Source of the DNA: Aspidiotus rigidus | Lineage: Eukaryota > Arthropoda > Insecta > Hemiptera > Diaspididae | Length of the DNA: 64,000 nt | Assembly (NCBI GenBank): GCA_035079385.1 | Contig: JAVHKY010000012.1 | Coordinates: 843,501-907,500, forward strand | Direction of reading: 5' to 3' | Part shown: one piece after another, positions 1-11,220 of the stretch | Layout: each line of letters opens with the position of its first letter | How positions within the stretch are numbered: position 1 is the first letter of the stretch | Notes under the pieces: generated by a model | What the model saw: the letters and a program-made list of their open reading frames with translations, nothing else | What the model was told of the DNA's origin: nothing | The model's database searches: none | Translations under genes and position numbers: made by a program

Positions 1-47
1 GTCCTAGAATATAACTTTTGAGCATTCCATCGTATCGTCTCAACGAC

Positions 48-1118
48 TTAGGCGACCACTTGGTAGGACGAGGCAAAAGGAGAATGTAGAACAGCCGAAT
101 GTGTCACTGGCCTCGGCAAATGGTATGGCAAAGCCAGGGTAGAGTGAGGTAAGACGTGTGGTACTGGTGCAGCTGAGAGAAGAGAATGTGTTAAAGGCAC
201 TGTAGAGGCTGGGTAGGTCGCAAATGGTATCGATCTTTTCGACCTGCTGGCGACGCGTGCGTACTCTGCTAAATGCTCAGCTTTAGCCTGTGCAACTTCG
301 GGCGTATCGGCTGGCACATCGGATGCGTGAGCGTAAGGAGCTGGAGCGTAATACGCTTGAGGAACTGATGGCGCATGCTCAGCATCGGCGTGGGCGTTTC
401 TTGCGAGAGCGGCGGCGTGTTCAGCAAAATGGGAAGCCTTAGCCGCGACAACTTCGGGAGTGTCTGTTACTTGTCCATCGGGTGAGAGGGGCGCGTAGCT
501 CGGATATACAGCCCGGTGAGGAAGAGCGTAGCTCACTGGAAGCGAAGGTGGGCCGGAATAATAATGCGAAGGTTCACTTTCGTACGAGTATTCGTTGTTA
601 TATTTCGACACTTTGAGTTTTTCGGCCAAATGAGCTGCCTTAGCTTCGGCTACTTCCGGAGTTTCCTTCAAGTATCCATCCGGGGTGACGATTGGGTGCG
701 CTGAATGAGCTGCAGAGGATAACGGTGCAGGCCAGGAACTAATGGGTGAAGACCACGCGGAATAGTGAGCTGGTTGTGGCGCCGACCAAGCATTGTAAGG
801 TAGAGCAGCTGGAGCAAGAGAACCGGTGATATGGTAATTACCGCGTTTTGCGTGTTCTAGAAAGTGAGCTGCTTTTGCGGCAGCTACGTCGGGCGTATCG
901 GCTAGGTGACCCGATGGAGTGACGATCGGTGCAGGAGCATACTGGTAATGAGCACTTCGCTTATGGAGAATGTGTCCCAAATGAGGAGCTACCGGTCCAA
1001 CTGGAAGGTCATTTGAAGCTACTCTGTAGCCGTTAGCATCTGCGATGTATTGCGTTTTATGGACGGTACCATCAGGCTTTAGGTAGCTGAATTCGCCTGC
1101 TTTGTTACCGAACGCATC
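48..1118 (-). CDS. Cuticle protein, exon 3: end of chitin-binding domain plus 18-residue repeats
   Basis: This is the last and largest coding exon of a structural protein of the insect exoskeleton, secreted by epidermis and expected to bind chitin. Joined to exons 1 and 2 it gives a 435-residue protein. Exon 3 opens after an acceptor (TTTTTTAG) in phase 0 and ends at a TAA at 48-50. Its first 39 residues complete a Rebers-Riddiford-like domain (about residues 55-118; motifs GEFSYLKPDGTV and QYIADANGYRV). Four copies of the known 18-residue cuticle motif follow near residues 143, 220, 288 and 343, each built on TPEVAxAKAxHxAE (first copy TPDV). Between them lie Ala/Pro/Tyr/His-rich linkers typical of cuticle proteins. 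The 18-residue motif is described in locust, cockroach and hemipteran cuticle proteins. The reading frame is intact. Paralogue identity cannot be fixed from sequence alone. The 47 bases beyond the stop are 3' UTR; no poly(A) signal is visible before the window edge. Confidence 0.93.
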   Translation of the reverse strand, partial: DAFGNKAGEFSYLKPDGTVHKTQYIADANGYRVASNDLPVGPVAPHLGHILHKRSAHYQYAPAPIVTPSGHLADTPDVAAAKAAHFLEHAKRGNYHITGSLAPAALPYNAWSAPQPAHYSAWSSPISSWPAPLSSAAHSAHPIVTPDGYLKETPEVAEAKAAHLAEKLKVSKYNNEYSYESEPSHYYSGPPSLPVSYALPHRAVYPSYAPLSPDGQVTDTPEVVAAKASHFAEHAAALARNAHADAEHAPSVPQAYYAPAPYAHASDVPADTPEVAQAKAEHLAEYARVASRSKRSIPFATYPASTVPLTHSLLSAAPVPHVLPHSTLALPYHLPRPVTHSAVLHSPFASSYQVVA

Positions 1119-1294
1119 CTAAAAAATTGAACAATTTTAAATTAGTTTGCTATCGAACATGAAAATGACGAAAGCGTTGATTAAATCCTCAACTTCTGAG
1201 CAACTTCCTTGAAGTGCTGATATTTACTCTTTTTTTCAGCGAAAAGTAGATGAATTTCGTAAATAATCTCAACCCTTTAAAAGGCTAGCTTTAC

Positions 1295-1519
1295 CTGAGT
1301 AGCGTGATGAGAAGCGGTAGGCTCCGAGTGTCCGTACGTGTCGGTACCGAAGCCGTCTTGATAATGGTATTGAGTTTTTGAATCCCATGGAATTGGTGCG
1401 GCAGCCAATAACGGAGCTCCGCCGTATTTATTCCAATGTAAAGGCGCAGCTAGTAATGGTTCATAACTGCTGTAAAACGGTTTCGCCGCCGAACTCGCCA
1501 CGAGAAAACTCACAATCAC
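1295..1519 (-). CDS. Cuticle protein, exon 2: signal peptide and start of chitin-binding domain
   Basis: This exon encodes residues 5-79. With the four residues of exon 1 it completes a signal peptide, MFSIVIVSFLVASSAA, with likely cleavage before KPF. An Ala/Leu/Pro-rich stretch follows, and the Rebers-Riddiford-like domain begins at YHYQDGFG. The acceptor is CATTCCAG with a pyrimidine-rich lead and the donor is CAG/GTAAAG. The exon is 225 nt, phase 0 at both ends. A GTG at its start is an internal Val codon, not an initiation codon, because exon 1 supplies the ATG. Intron 2 (1119-1294) is 176 bp. Confidence 0.92.
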
Positions 1520-2994
1520 CTGGAATGTAAAATAAATACCAAACTTGAAAAGTCCTTTTCTCTAAAAAAAAAAATTTCAGAATATTCTATCCATGACGCG
1601 TTATTATAAAGCACATCTAGAGACTATCATTCGAGTAGACACTCAAGAAAGGAGTCTATTCACTATTCTGAGGGGTAGGATGAGTATTCGAGCTTGGAAA
1701 AATTCCGATTTACGACTACGGACCTGTAAACGTATTGCTCAGGAGGGAAACTTGGAGAAAATTTCGACCATCGAGTTCTATATTTATGAGGAGGGGAAGG
1801 TGAACAAGTTTGATTCAATTTCAACTTCCGAGCAATTCAGACAGTTATAGTTCTTGATTATCCATTAATCGATCGTGATCAATTATTGAAATCGTTCCCT
1901 GCTTCCCTCGATCCATGTAATTAATGAAGGAGCCCTCTTGAGCAGCGAACAAAATGAGCTTTTCCTTCCACTCTTCTTTTCAGATGTGACATTCCTTATT
2001 AGGTTTTCGAGCTAGTAAACTTTCTAATGAATCGAGCCTTTATCCAAAATTCAGTAACTACAGTGGCTATGGTGAAAGCTACTAGAAAATTAGGGAAAAT
2101 CGTGTTTCCAAAGAAAATTTCGGGTTCCAAATGAGTTGTAATATGAGTCCCGTTCGGGCCAGGAGATTTCTCTGTCGTACTTCCTCTTCTATCCTTATCT
2201 ATGACATATTTTTCGTTCCTACGATCATTGGCGAAACGAAGATAGTGAAATTGGTTAAATTATTCTCAATCTTCCAATCGATCGTATCGACATTTGTCTT
2301 GTCTTCACGGTAAATTTTATCCCTGACTTTGTATCTCGCGTTCAGTTTTTTCTGTTCCATTTAGCTCGGAAATTTTTCCAACTTCACCACCTAGGCCTGG
2401 GGACAGAAGGGAAATACGGTCTTTATCTTTCTTTGCTGGCAATATGTAAACCTAATGGTGCTCAGCCTTGCCGCGCCTTCTATCAATAGTAATATAATTT
2501 AATATATTACATTAGATGGTCCCCTGCACCACCCTTCCACAAGTTAGTTCGATTAGTTATTCCCTCTCTCTGGCTGGATGAACAGTTCTTTGACATAAGT
2601 TGGAATAGACGCCATCCGCGTATTCCCATGTGGTTGTACGTAAAAAAACATAACATGATGTGTTTTTTTTACTTGTTGAAAATTGTTCGAATTTGATTCT
2701 CTTTGGCTTTTTTTATGGAGAATCTGATTTCTCAGTAGTTATTAGAATCATAAGTGCGCTCCTATACTTGTTTTGTATGGCTTGAGAAATTGAGAGGGAA
2801 ACTGACCGAGGAAAATTCAGAGGTATTAGCATTAAAAAAGCGAATGAGACGTGAAGAGATTTCGATCGAGAGGGAGGTCATCTTGGTAAAATCTTTGATG
2901 ACATCATCAAAATGGACTCAATAATTCTGCTATTGATCATGCGAATCTATAAAATTAATTGGTGACAGAGAACCTGTTTCATTGAACCGTCCCT
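1520..2994. other. Distal part of cuticle intron 1, no gene seen
   Basis: No convincing coding sequence. Around 1650-1830 there are phrases (ACTTGGAGAAAATTTCGAC, TATGAGGAGGGG) that recur at 30.0, 31.5, 33.0 and 40.2 kb, so this is probably an old dispersed repeat. Short AT-rich tracts and T runs occur near 2500 and 2660. Confidence 0.5.
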
Positions 2995-3480
2995 CGACTC
3001 AAAAGCGACTTTCGACCTCAAGGTGACAGTCAATTTAGTTCCATCCGATGTGATCGCAAATTGACCCTGGATGTCGACTGAAAACCGACGGCTTCTTTTT
3101 ATTTTCAAGTCATCGTCGACGTAGATTTTAGGTATGCGTCATGATTAATTGGTAAAAGGCTTGCAATCGACGTTGACATTGCGTCGACTCGACCGTTGCA
3201 GCGCTGGTCAAGCATAATCAAGACACATTCTATGTGCGAGTATTGAAATCCATAAAACACACAGAACGCATGAAAAGGGTGACTAGATCGAAGTCGATTT
3301 GAGACCAATTCTACATCCTCAAAAAAACTAAGTCGACGTTAGAGAACAGTCAATTTCAGTTCGTTGAAAAACTTTGGAGAAGTTGACTCGAAATTGACAT
3401 GAAATCGATGTGGCGAAAGAGTCGAAATGGAGTCGACATGGACATGATATCGACGAAGATTTCGAAAAAAGTAAATTCCT
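2995..3480. repeat. GTCGA-rich dispersed repeat, copy 1
   Basis: The stretch is strikingly rich in GTCGA, TCGAC and related words (for example at 3075, 3115, 3183, 3333, 3380, 3431). A diverged relative with the same word bias lies at about 34560-35060, and around 3185-3300 the two share phrases in the same order. Class and ends are unknown. Confidence 0.45.
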
Positions 3481-3734
3481 GATCGAAATGATTCTCAGGG
3501 CAGATTATGATTCTAAAGGGGTGGAGCTGAGATCTAGTTTGAAGACTTGAATTTTTGATGGTAATTACAAGTGTTGGAGGGAAGGGAGGCTCTGACCTAG
3601 GGTAGGGACATAGAAATTTAATTTATGGCCTTCGGACTGAGAAATTTATAGGTATATAAATCAATATGAGAAGGGGAAGTTGAAAAAATGATGGAAAATT
3701 TTTAACTTTGATCGATATAATAATTTGTAGATAG

Positions 3735-4542
3735 TCAGCCCATTCACGAGCTTAGGTCTCTCCGACCCTCCGCCAGCGAGATCGGTCGCAAGCTATGCCC
3801 CTTCACGTATCCTCAACTCTTTTCTTTATTTCATCCCTACACCTCCTTTCTGGTCTTCCATATGGGGTCCAAGGGTGCGTCCACGAATTACGTGAGGCTA
3901 TATTCTGCATGATTGAATTTTAGTTTTTCAATTATACACCCTATGTCCTTACTTTCGGTGCAGGTTGTCTACAGGTACTGAAAAGTCCTGCAAGTCATGA
4001 AAAGTCATGAATTTTAATAATGTGTGCTGAAAATCCTGAAAAGTACTGAAATATCCAAAGTACATAGTCTCAATTCTTCATTTTCGTTTTAACGAGGCTC
4101 TTCGGGAATCGATATTATAAAAAATATTGTCGAAATTTTCAATGATATCAACGTAGGCTAGCTAAAAAGTCCTGCAAAAATACTTCATTTTTACTTTTCA
4201 ATTTTTGTAGACACTGTTTATCTTTTATTAGCCTTGTCCCTCATTTTTAATTCCAAAAATGTTCTTTTTGTTGCCCCTCTTATTTGTAGTTCATCTTTTC
4301 GTATCTGGACACCATAACTGAGGACAAGTAGAACTCGACTATCTAGTCCTTTAAATTTCAAATTGAAGTCCATTTTCTTGTTTTCGAATACTCTTCTCAG
4401 TGACCAAAATTTTCCTCACACCTTGTTTCCCCTTATTCTGAGTTCTTGCTCTGTTCTGTTTTTGTCTTCTGAGGTTCAGCCTAGAAAAATTCCTACAATT
4501 TAACGTAGACAAACTCCTGTAGTATCCTAGCCTAGACAAAAA
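3735..4542 (-). pseudogene. RTE-type LINE fragment, 3' end of ORF2
   Basis: The first 165 bases match the 3' end of the RTE LINE at 51.2-56.2 kb, including the phrase CATATGGGGTCCA, which lies in the region coding the C-terminal tail. The match resumes at about 4200-4500, where CACCATAACTGAGGACA is shared with the region around 51670. About 3975-4195 is an insertion of unrelated repetitive sequence (CTGAAAAGTCCTG-like phrases). The fragment has no open frame. Its upstream part was cut by the Helentron-like copy that starts at 4543. Confidence 0.75.
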
Positions 4543-5558
4543 TTTTCTGGCATAGCCAAATAAATGAAAATCATGTTCCATGTCTTTTATATTTTATCAG
4601 TCATCATGAAATATTTCAGTCTAGGCTTCTACTAGGTCAAGTGTTCGTGAGATATTATTCGTTTACCCCTTTACCTATCTTGGCGTCGTATAAGTCTTGT
4701 ATGAGAAATATTTTGAGGTAATTATGGGTGTTCTATATTTTGAGGTATCAACTTTCGGTGGGGCGAACGAGCGATCTCGCTGTTGTATTGGAATGGTATG
4801 AGAAAATTCAAGTCTTTTTTGAGAAATATGAGGTAGCGCGAACTCGCTCCGCTCGTTCGCCCCCTGTCTCGCTGTTGTATTGGAATGGTGTGAGACAATT
4901 CAAGTCTAAGGGACCCCTCTAATTATTAATTATATTAATTATTTAATTATTTATTTATTTAATTATTTTATTATTTATTTATTTATTTATTTAATTATAT
5001 TAATTATTTATTTATTTAATTATTTAATTATTAATTAATTAATTAATTAATTATTTATTATTATTACGCGGGGTGTACTCGCGAATTTCTGAATCACCCA
5101 CGGGGTAGAGATTTCTCTTGACGGGGGGAGGGGGGGGGGTGTACTCGCGAGTTTCAAAATCGGGGTCCGGCGAGGGAAAAGACATGGAACATGTCAAAAT
5201 TTTCTAATCATTAATTATATTAATTATTTAATTATTTATTTATTTAATTATTTAATTATTAATTAATTAATTAATTATTTATTATTATTACGCGGGGTGT
5301 ACTCGCGAATTTCTGAATCACCTAAGGGGTAGAGATTTTCCAATTATTAATTATATTAATTATTTAATTATTTATTTATTTAATTATTTGATTATTTATT
5401 TATTTAATTATTTAATCATTTAATTATTTAATTATTAATTAATTAATTAATTAATTATTTATTATTATTACGCGGGGTGTACTCGGGAATTTCTGAATCA
5501 CCCACGGGGTAAAGATTTTCTAATTAATTATATTAATTATTTAATTATTTATTTATTT

Positions 5559-5603
<45 letters not shown>

Positions 5604-5686
5604 TTATTAATTATTATTATTACGCGGGGTGTACTCGCGAGTTTCAAAATCGGGGTCCGGCGAGAGAAAAGACATGGAACATATCA
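4543..5686 (-). mobile_element. Helentron/DINE-like non-autonomous element, copy A
   Basis: Read on the minus strand the element starts TTTGATATGTTCC (the other copies have TTTGACATGTTCC) and ends TTTGGCTATGCCAGAAAA. Both ends carry the motif CATGTTCCATGTCTTTT in opposite orientation (one C-to-T difference at the 5682 end here). The last bases form a small TGGC/GCCA hairpin. The interior alternates a GC-rich block (around TACGCGGGGTGTACTCG, near 5066, 5289, 5469 and 5621) with expanded ATTT/AATT microsatellite. A unique-looking part at 4600-4915 contains a duplicated phrase CTCGCTGTTGTATTGGAATG. It lies in an A/T run in an RTE fragment. It has no coding capacity: the open frames here are repeat shadows seen in all four copies. 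Confidence 0.75.
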
Positions 5687-7585
5687 AAACTGTTCTAACT
5701 TGAGTTGATGACGTCATCCCCAAGTCTTGTTCTCAAGTTCCTCCTCATACATACGTACAGCTCGATGGTCAATAATATTCGAATTCCCTGGATATTTCCC
5801 CTGAAAATGATGAAGTCACAAAAGTCGGGTAGCTTGAGAGGTGAAATTTTACAATTGTATCTGGTCGAAAGTCGGACGCGGACGCGCCCGCTTTCGTCCC
5901 ATCATCTTATATAGCTCAAGTGTCCAAATTCTTCGAGGACGAGATCTTCCAAGGCCCCCTGGTCCCTCCCCTTATCATATATTCTCGTTCATACTTCGGA
6001 AAATGGTCGACATTTTTCCAAGTCTCTCTCCCATCATACTGCTTGAGAAGAGACATTTTCCCAAGTCCCGTAATCTAACGTGACTTAGGTTCTTGATGTC
6101 ATCCTAGTCGTTCGCGCTCGCTAAAGTTTCCTGAAAATACCCCCAACAAAAGAGACAGCGGGTTCCTTGCTAGAGAGGTCATGTGAGCTGCAAACGAAAT
6201 CGACTCGGCAAACTTTTGTTTCTCTCTTTATATCTCCAAGAAAGGACATTTTTCAATCTCGTCTTTTGGATTAAACTATTTGAAAGAAACTGGTGGTGGG
6301 GGAGGACAAAGAAACGATCTTTACTATTGGACTATTTGTATGGCTGAGGAAGAACCGTTTCTCCAGATCGTTTGTTCTATGTCGTTTCCTTTTTTTCCGC
6401 TGTACCTTTCATTTGTCACCATCAGGTTTCGATAACACTGCCTGGCGGTTAAACTTTCGAGGGAAAAGTTTAAAAAGAAATTTAGAGTGCCAAATCTAGA
6501 GAAACGTAGTTCCTCGAAAGTTGTGAGGCCCCGTTACAAAAAAGGGTTTGAAACTTTTACAAAAATAGCGAACAGAGATTTTATCTACGACATGCGTTTC
6601 ATATCTTTTCTTTACCCCTAAACTGATTTAAAATCCCAGGAGAAAATTTGAATTCTGTTAGCCCTCCTCCTCCTACCGCGAGTCTCGGTCCTAGGAAAAT
6701 CTTCGATTTCGCGAGACCCCCCCTCTCCCGTTCAGGCTGAACGTACAGTAGACGAGAATGTAGCAGGTCTAGCATGCTATGCAGGTTCTTGGTCCCTATC
6801 TCGGTTTATAGTAGGGTCCCAATTGTACAGAAAACCCCGTCCGCTCGATGTGGCTGTTGAAAGAAATTCTGTGATTGATTACTATTTTGCATACTCAGAC
6901 GAACAAATATAGCCTGTAGGCCTATTTTTCTCACTCCCTGGTTTCCGAGGTACCACCCCCTTAATCTAAAAAGCTCGTTTATCTCGAGAAATATTGACTT
7001 TTTGAAAAGAGTTTTCAAACAAAAGTTGTTCCATTATGTCTCCTCTACAACTTTACCTCTTATGAAAATTTCATTTTGAACAATCCTCGCCTTTCTAATT
7101 TGAAAAAACATGGTAAAAGAAACAAAGGATCACGTTTTTTTACATTTCTAATGAGAAATTTTGAACATGCGATCAAATATATGATTACAAAAAATGTTTA
7201 GAATTCAGTTTCCTTTTGAATGATGAGTGTCAAGAAGACTTCATCCCATCCCTCCCTCATTTCAAAACCTCAACCCCCGCCCCTCCTCTTAGTCAAAATC
7301 GAGGTTTTGAATAGTAATAAGTCTAACCTCCAGCCTATTATGATGATGTATGTCAAAAAAAAAGAAATGAAGACAAAATCACTAAATTTCATTACTTTTC
7401 AGCCAAGTTTCTGTGAAAATTAAAAATTCAGCTGTTGGAATAATGGATTCCGAAATTATATCATCTGAATGGGCTTTCTAGCTTTGTACATTTAATGTTA
7501 TGAAAGATATGCCTACATTAGGTTTCTGAAGAAATGAACGATTTTCATCAGAAATTGTACTTAATTGATGAGTTTCCAATTCTCG
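5687..7585. other. Intron 1 sequence without a recognised gene
   Basis: No supported coding sequence. A palindromic ATGACGTCAT lies at about 5708. Phrases near 5900-6080 resemble the dispersed TATATGATAGG/ACTTGGAAAAA repeat of 30 and 40 kb in inverse orientation. The 6950-7090 stretch (AAACAAAAGTTGTTCC and neighbours) resembles 13290-13350 and looks like another dispersed repeat. Confidence 0.4.
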
Positions 7586-7660
7586 TTTGCTTGCAATAAC
7601 GTTTTATCCGTCCTATATTTCTGAACTCTTTCACGATTCAATTTTCTCTTCTTTTCTAAA
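7586..7660. repeat. Host minisatellite-like unit flanking the LINE, left copy
   Basis: The phrase CTTTCACGATTCAATTTTCT and its surroundings resemble 11034-11103 and, more weakly, 11165-11220, just beyond the poly(A) tail of the LINE. The LINE seems to have landed in a short pre-existing tandem array. Confidence 0.4.
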
Positions 7661-7739
7661 TTCTCTTCACAATTATCAATCACAATTTCTGAGACTATTT
7701 TTGACCGTTTTGTTGAATCAATATCAATTCCCTATACAA

Positions 7740-8225
7740 TTAACATCAGACTCCTCCCCTTCTTCCCTTAAATCAACTCCCCGTTGGAAAACCCAGGAAG
7801 CCAATTGGGCCAAATTTCGCGATCTCACCTACGACACAAGTTCTTTACCCGACCCCTCTAATGATCGAACAGCAATCGTCCAATTTACAAAATTTATAAT
7901 TCAAGCTGCAGAAGCATCAATACCTCTCACTTCAGGAACACTGAAACCGAGACAAGTCCCATGGTGGTCAAACGAAATCAACATTGCCATTAAGAACAAG
8001 GACGCAAAGCTTACCGAATTTATAACCGCTCTCGCTCTCAACTCGTTTCATCAACTACAAAAAATTAAGAGCCAAAACAAGACTCCCGATCCGTTCAGCA
8101 AAGAGGGAGTCATGGCATGGAATCTTTTGTCGCCAATATCAATGAACCTGTTTCTAATGCCTCTATGTGGAGAGACATTAAGAAATTATCAGGGAGGTTC
8201 TCTTTTCATCAAATTAACCACATAG
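7740..8225 (+). pseudogene. LINE ORF2 fragment: endonuclease end and pre-RT linker
   Basis: This frame carries FPIQLT from the end of the endonuclease and the pre-RT linker, including PWWSNEI. It then runs out of frame; the reverse transcriptase continues in a second frame from about 8117. Confidence 0.7.
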
Positions 8226-9338
8226 AAATGAATGATTCAATCTTTACTCACACACAGGATATAGCCGAAGCACTTGTCTCCCACTTTTCTTCTGTCTCAT
8301 CGAACTCAAATTATTCCGCCTCATTCCTTCGAAAAAAATGTGAATCAGAATCCTCCCTGATAAATTTCGATTCCTCCAACAACACTCACTGTTACAATCA
8401 ACCAATCACTCAAATCGAACTCACCTCAACCCTACACAAAAATCTCAAAAATGCATCCCCAGGACCGGACAACATACTTGCCACAATGCTCAAAAATCTT
8501 CACCCTACCGCTCTTGAATATCTCCTTTCTCTTTTCAATTCGATTTTATCAGAAGGTATCTACCCTTCAGACTGGAAATTGGCGTTCATATTCTACCTAT
8601 TCGGAAACCTGGGAAAGATCAGTCTTCCCCCTTTTCATATCGGCCCATTGCCCTCACCAGTGTGTTGAGCAAACAGTTTCAAAAAATAATTAACAAAAAA
8701 CTTTGGTGGTTCCTCGAACAAAACAATCTACTATCCCCTGTACAATATGGATTCAGAAAAGCTCGTAACTCAATTCAAGCTCTTGCCGACCTCCACATCC
8801 AAATGCAACAAGCCTTCCTTTCGAACTCCCCCCTCTATACAATATTCTTCGATATTCAAGAAGCGTACCCGCGGGTCTGAAGACATTATAATGTAAAAAA
8901 CTATTTACATTCGATCTACGAGGAAATCTCCCAAAAATTCTCCAAAGTTTCCTACAAGACAGATTCATCTCCGTCAGACTAGAGGATAAGCTCTCCTCTC
9001 ATTATATAATTGAAAACGGTGTTCCGCAAGGAGAAGTACTGAGCGTTCTTCTCTTTTTGGTCGCCATTAACGATCTCCTATTAAACACCAGCTTCCTAAT
9101 TTCTCAAAAACTTTTTGCCGACGATTACAGCATCTCGCTCCGCTCTTCAAATCCTATCAGGGCTCACAGACTTTTACAAAAATCCTTGGACAATATTTCC
9201 TCCTGGTCATCTGACCGCGGCTTCCAATTTTCCCAAAACAAAACATTCCTAATTATCTTCCATAAAAAAAAAAATCTCCTCCATCAACTCCCTCACTTTA
9301 TCTTCAAAATTTTCGAATTAAAACCACTGATTCAATAA
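8117..9338 (+). pseudogene. LINE reverse transcriptase, frameshifted
   Basis: Reverse transcriptase motifs are spread over several frames (8117-8668, 8662-8880, then about 8900-9338). The catalytic FADD motif is at about 9112-9123. The segment around 8880-9000 needs a frameshift to recover NGVPQGE. A base run (AAAAAAAAAA at about 9266) explains another shift. Confidence 0.8.
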
Positions 9339-9355
9339 AATTTCTAGGACTCTTA

Positions 9356-10748
9356 CTTGATCAAAAACTAACTTGGATTCCACACATCAAGTTACTAAAA
9401 GCCAAATGTTTACGCTCGATGAATACCCTAAAATATCTTTCTCACCCTCGACTGGATTGCAACCGAAAATTACTCCTAAATCTGTACAAAAGTTTAATCC
9501 GATCACAACTGGACTATGGAGCCCCTATCTACAATCTCGGCAATAAATCGTCTTTAGCTCTTTTGGACACAATCCATTCCTCATCTTATAGGCTGGTTTT
9601 GGGAGCATTCAGAACGAGCCCTAGTCTTAGTCTGTGTGCCGAGGCAGCGGAACCACCTCTATCTGTTCGCCGATCCACCCTCTCTTCGAATCTTCTTATT
9701 TCGATATCTCAATTTCCAAATTCCCCCGTTTACAAATCTTTAGTCTCTGAAATTAATCCAATTTTTAATCGTCAACCAACGAAACATATCCATACTTGCT
9801 TAGAAACTTTTCTCGCTCGTAATCTCAAAATTTCAACCCTTCCGCCTATCCTGACAGCTACCCCCCATGGCTCTTCTCCATTCCTGATATCAGACTAGAC
9901 CTTACGGAAGTTCCCAAAGTCAGTAATTCAATTTATCGAAAACATATAGCAAAACTTATCGACGAATTCGCAGGTTATACCCTTGTCTCACAGACGGCTC
10001 AAAATATCGCCATAGAACATCTTACGCGTTCTCCATTGGTGGCGAAATGGAGGCACACCGCATACGAAATTCAGCGTCGGTATACACAGCTGAATTAAAC
10101 GGTATCCTTGCCTGTATATCACAAATTGCGCAACTACTACCGGAACAAAAATACCTTCGTTTGACTGACTCCCTCTCGTCTCTACAAACCATTGCGGATC
10201 CTTTCTCAACTAACCCCTTAATTCAACATATATTTTTGGCTCTCCACACTACGAAATTATTAAACTCTCATATCACTCTGGCTTGGATTCCTGGACACGT
10301 TGACTTTCCACCTCACGACTCAGTAGATAAAGCAGCCAAACAAGCAACATCTCTTCCTAAAATAACGCACCCTATTCTCTCACCGGCAAAAGACCTAAAA
10401 GTATATTACGCTTCCTTAATTTCCCAGCTTTGGCTCTCCTCTTGGAAAAATTTAACTGACAACAAATTGAGAAAAATTAAAACCAATCCCTCTTCTTGGT
10501 CCTCGTCCCACAGACATTCTAGACGAGAGGAAGTCATCTTAGCTCAACTGAGAATAGGACACACTCGTCTTACTCATACGAGTACTCACGTTCTAGCAAA
10601 CCTTGGCCCACCATCATATCCGCACTGTTTCGAAGACAATTTAACAGTTGAACACTTTTTCTCTTGCCCGACTTTACAGCCCTCAACATTTCTATTAATA
10701 TACAACAAACTCTCAATAACAACTCCGAAACAATTGACTCAACTTTAA
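9356..10748 (+). pseudogene. LINE RNase H and Cys/His region
   Basis: The C-terminal half continues from KLTWIPHIKL at about 9366, through the thumb-like segment (LLNLYKSLIRSQLDYGAPIY, in the frame 9419-9898), to a second frame at 10047-10748. That frame has RNase H motifs (TAELNGIL, TDSLSSLQ, WIPGH) and the LRIGHTRLTHT motif. It is a homologue of the 454-residue frame at 38298-39662, but the two copies are clearly diverged at the nucleotide level and belong to different families. Confidence 0.8.
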
Positions 10749-11033
10749 CTTACTTATGATCTACTGACTTTTACAACCACGTTTAACTCCGAACGATGAC
10801 GCCAAAAAAAAAATTTTTGTTTTCCTTTATATTTTTATTTCATCTCAATCCTTTTACATGTATTTTGTTTTCAACTTTCCTTCCTTTCTACTTTATTAAA
10901 TACTAAGTTTATGTAAACGCAGAACTATCTGCCCAGCAAATAGCCCTTAGTGCAGCTGCATTGCTCGTAAAAAAAAAAAAAAAAAAAAAGAATTGTTATC
11001 ACCAGGTTGTTTTACCGATACATTTGTCGTTTA

Positions 11034-11220
11034 ATTGCGATAACTTTCTTTTCACTCGATATTTCTTATTTCTTTCACGACTCAATTGTCTCTTCTTATC
11101 TAAAAGCTTGTCTGTATTTTTTTCTGACTCTTGTAATTTTTTTTCATTCTGTATTTTTTCCATCTCTCTCGATTCAATTGTTTTTTTCTTTCTACAACAT
11201 CATCCTTCATATCTAAAAGC
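11034..11220. repeat. Host minisatellite-like units, right of the LINE
   Basis: Two pyrimidine-rich units contain (A/C)GAYTCAATTG and end in ATCTAAAAGCT, at about 11034-11108 and 11160-11220. The first resembles 7586-7660 on the other side of the LINE. Confidence 0.4.

Larger units (their letters stand above)
7661..10990 (+). mobile_element. LINE with RNase H (I/R1-like group), 5'-truncated and decayed
   Basis: A non-LTR retrotransposon copying itself by target-primed reverse transcription. Visible in order: the end of the endonuclease (FPIQLT near 7730), a linker with PRWKTQEANWAKF, reverse transcriptase from about 8440 (ASPGPDNILATML, then YRPIALTSVLSKQ, QYGFRKARNSIQALADL, FFDIQEAYPRV, GVPQGEVLSVLLF and FADDYSISL), an RNase H segment (ELNGILA, TDSLSSLQTI, WIPGHVDFP), and a Cys/His knuckle region beginning LRIGHTRLTHT at about 10550. 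It ends with an A run at 10970-10989. The frame shifts several times (about 8225, 8650, 8880 and 9340), so it is a dead copy. ORF1 and most of the endonuclease are missing. It sits in intron 1 of the cuticle gene, opposite in strand to that gene. Exact clade (I, R1, LOA) is not decided. Confidence 0.9.

Noticed and set aside
1593..1850. 85-codon frame next to cuticle exon 2 as a separate gene
   Set aside because: It lies in intron 1 on the opposite strand and consists partly of a dispersed repeat found elsewhere in the window.
4728..4922. Open frame also found at 32771-33025 and, inverted, at 55311-55613, looking like a conserved small protein
   Set aside because: It lies inside the Helentron-like element and its similarity is explained by the element copies; no start context, domain or splice support.
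7220..7423. Plus-strand 67-codon frame upstream of the LINE as its ORF1
   Set aside because: No Cys/His knuckle or ORF1 domain; the LINE is 5'-truncated within the endonuclease.
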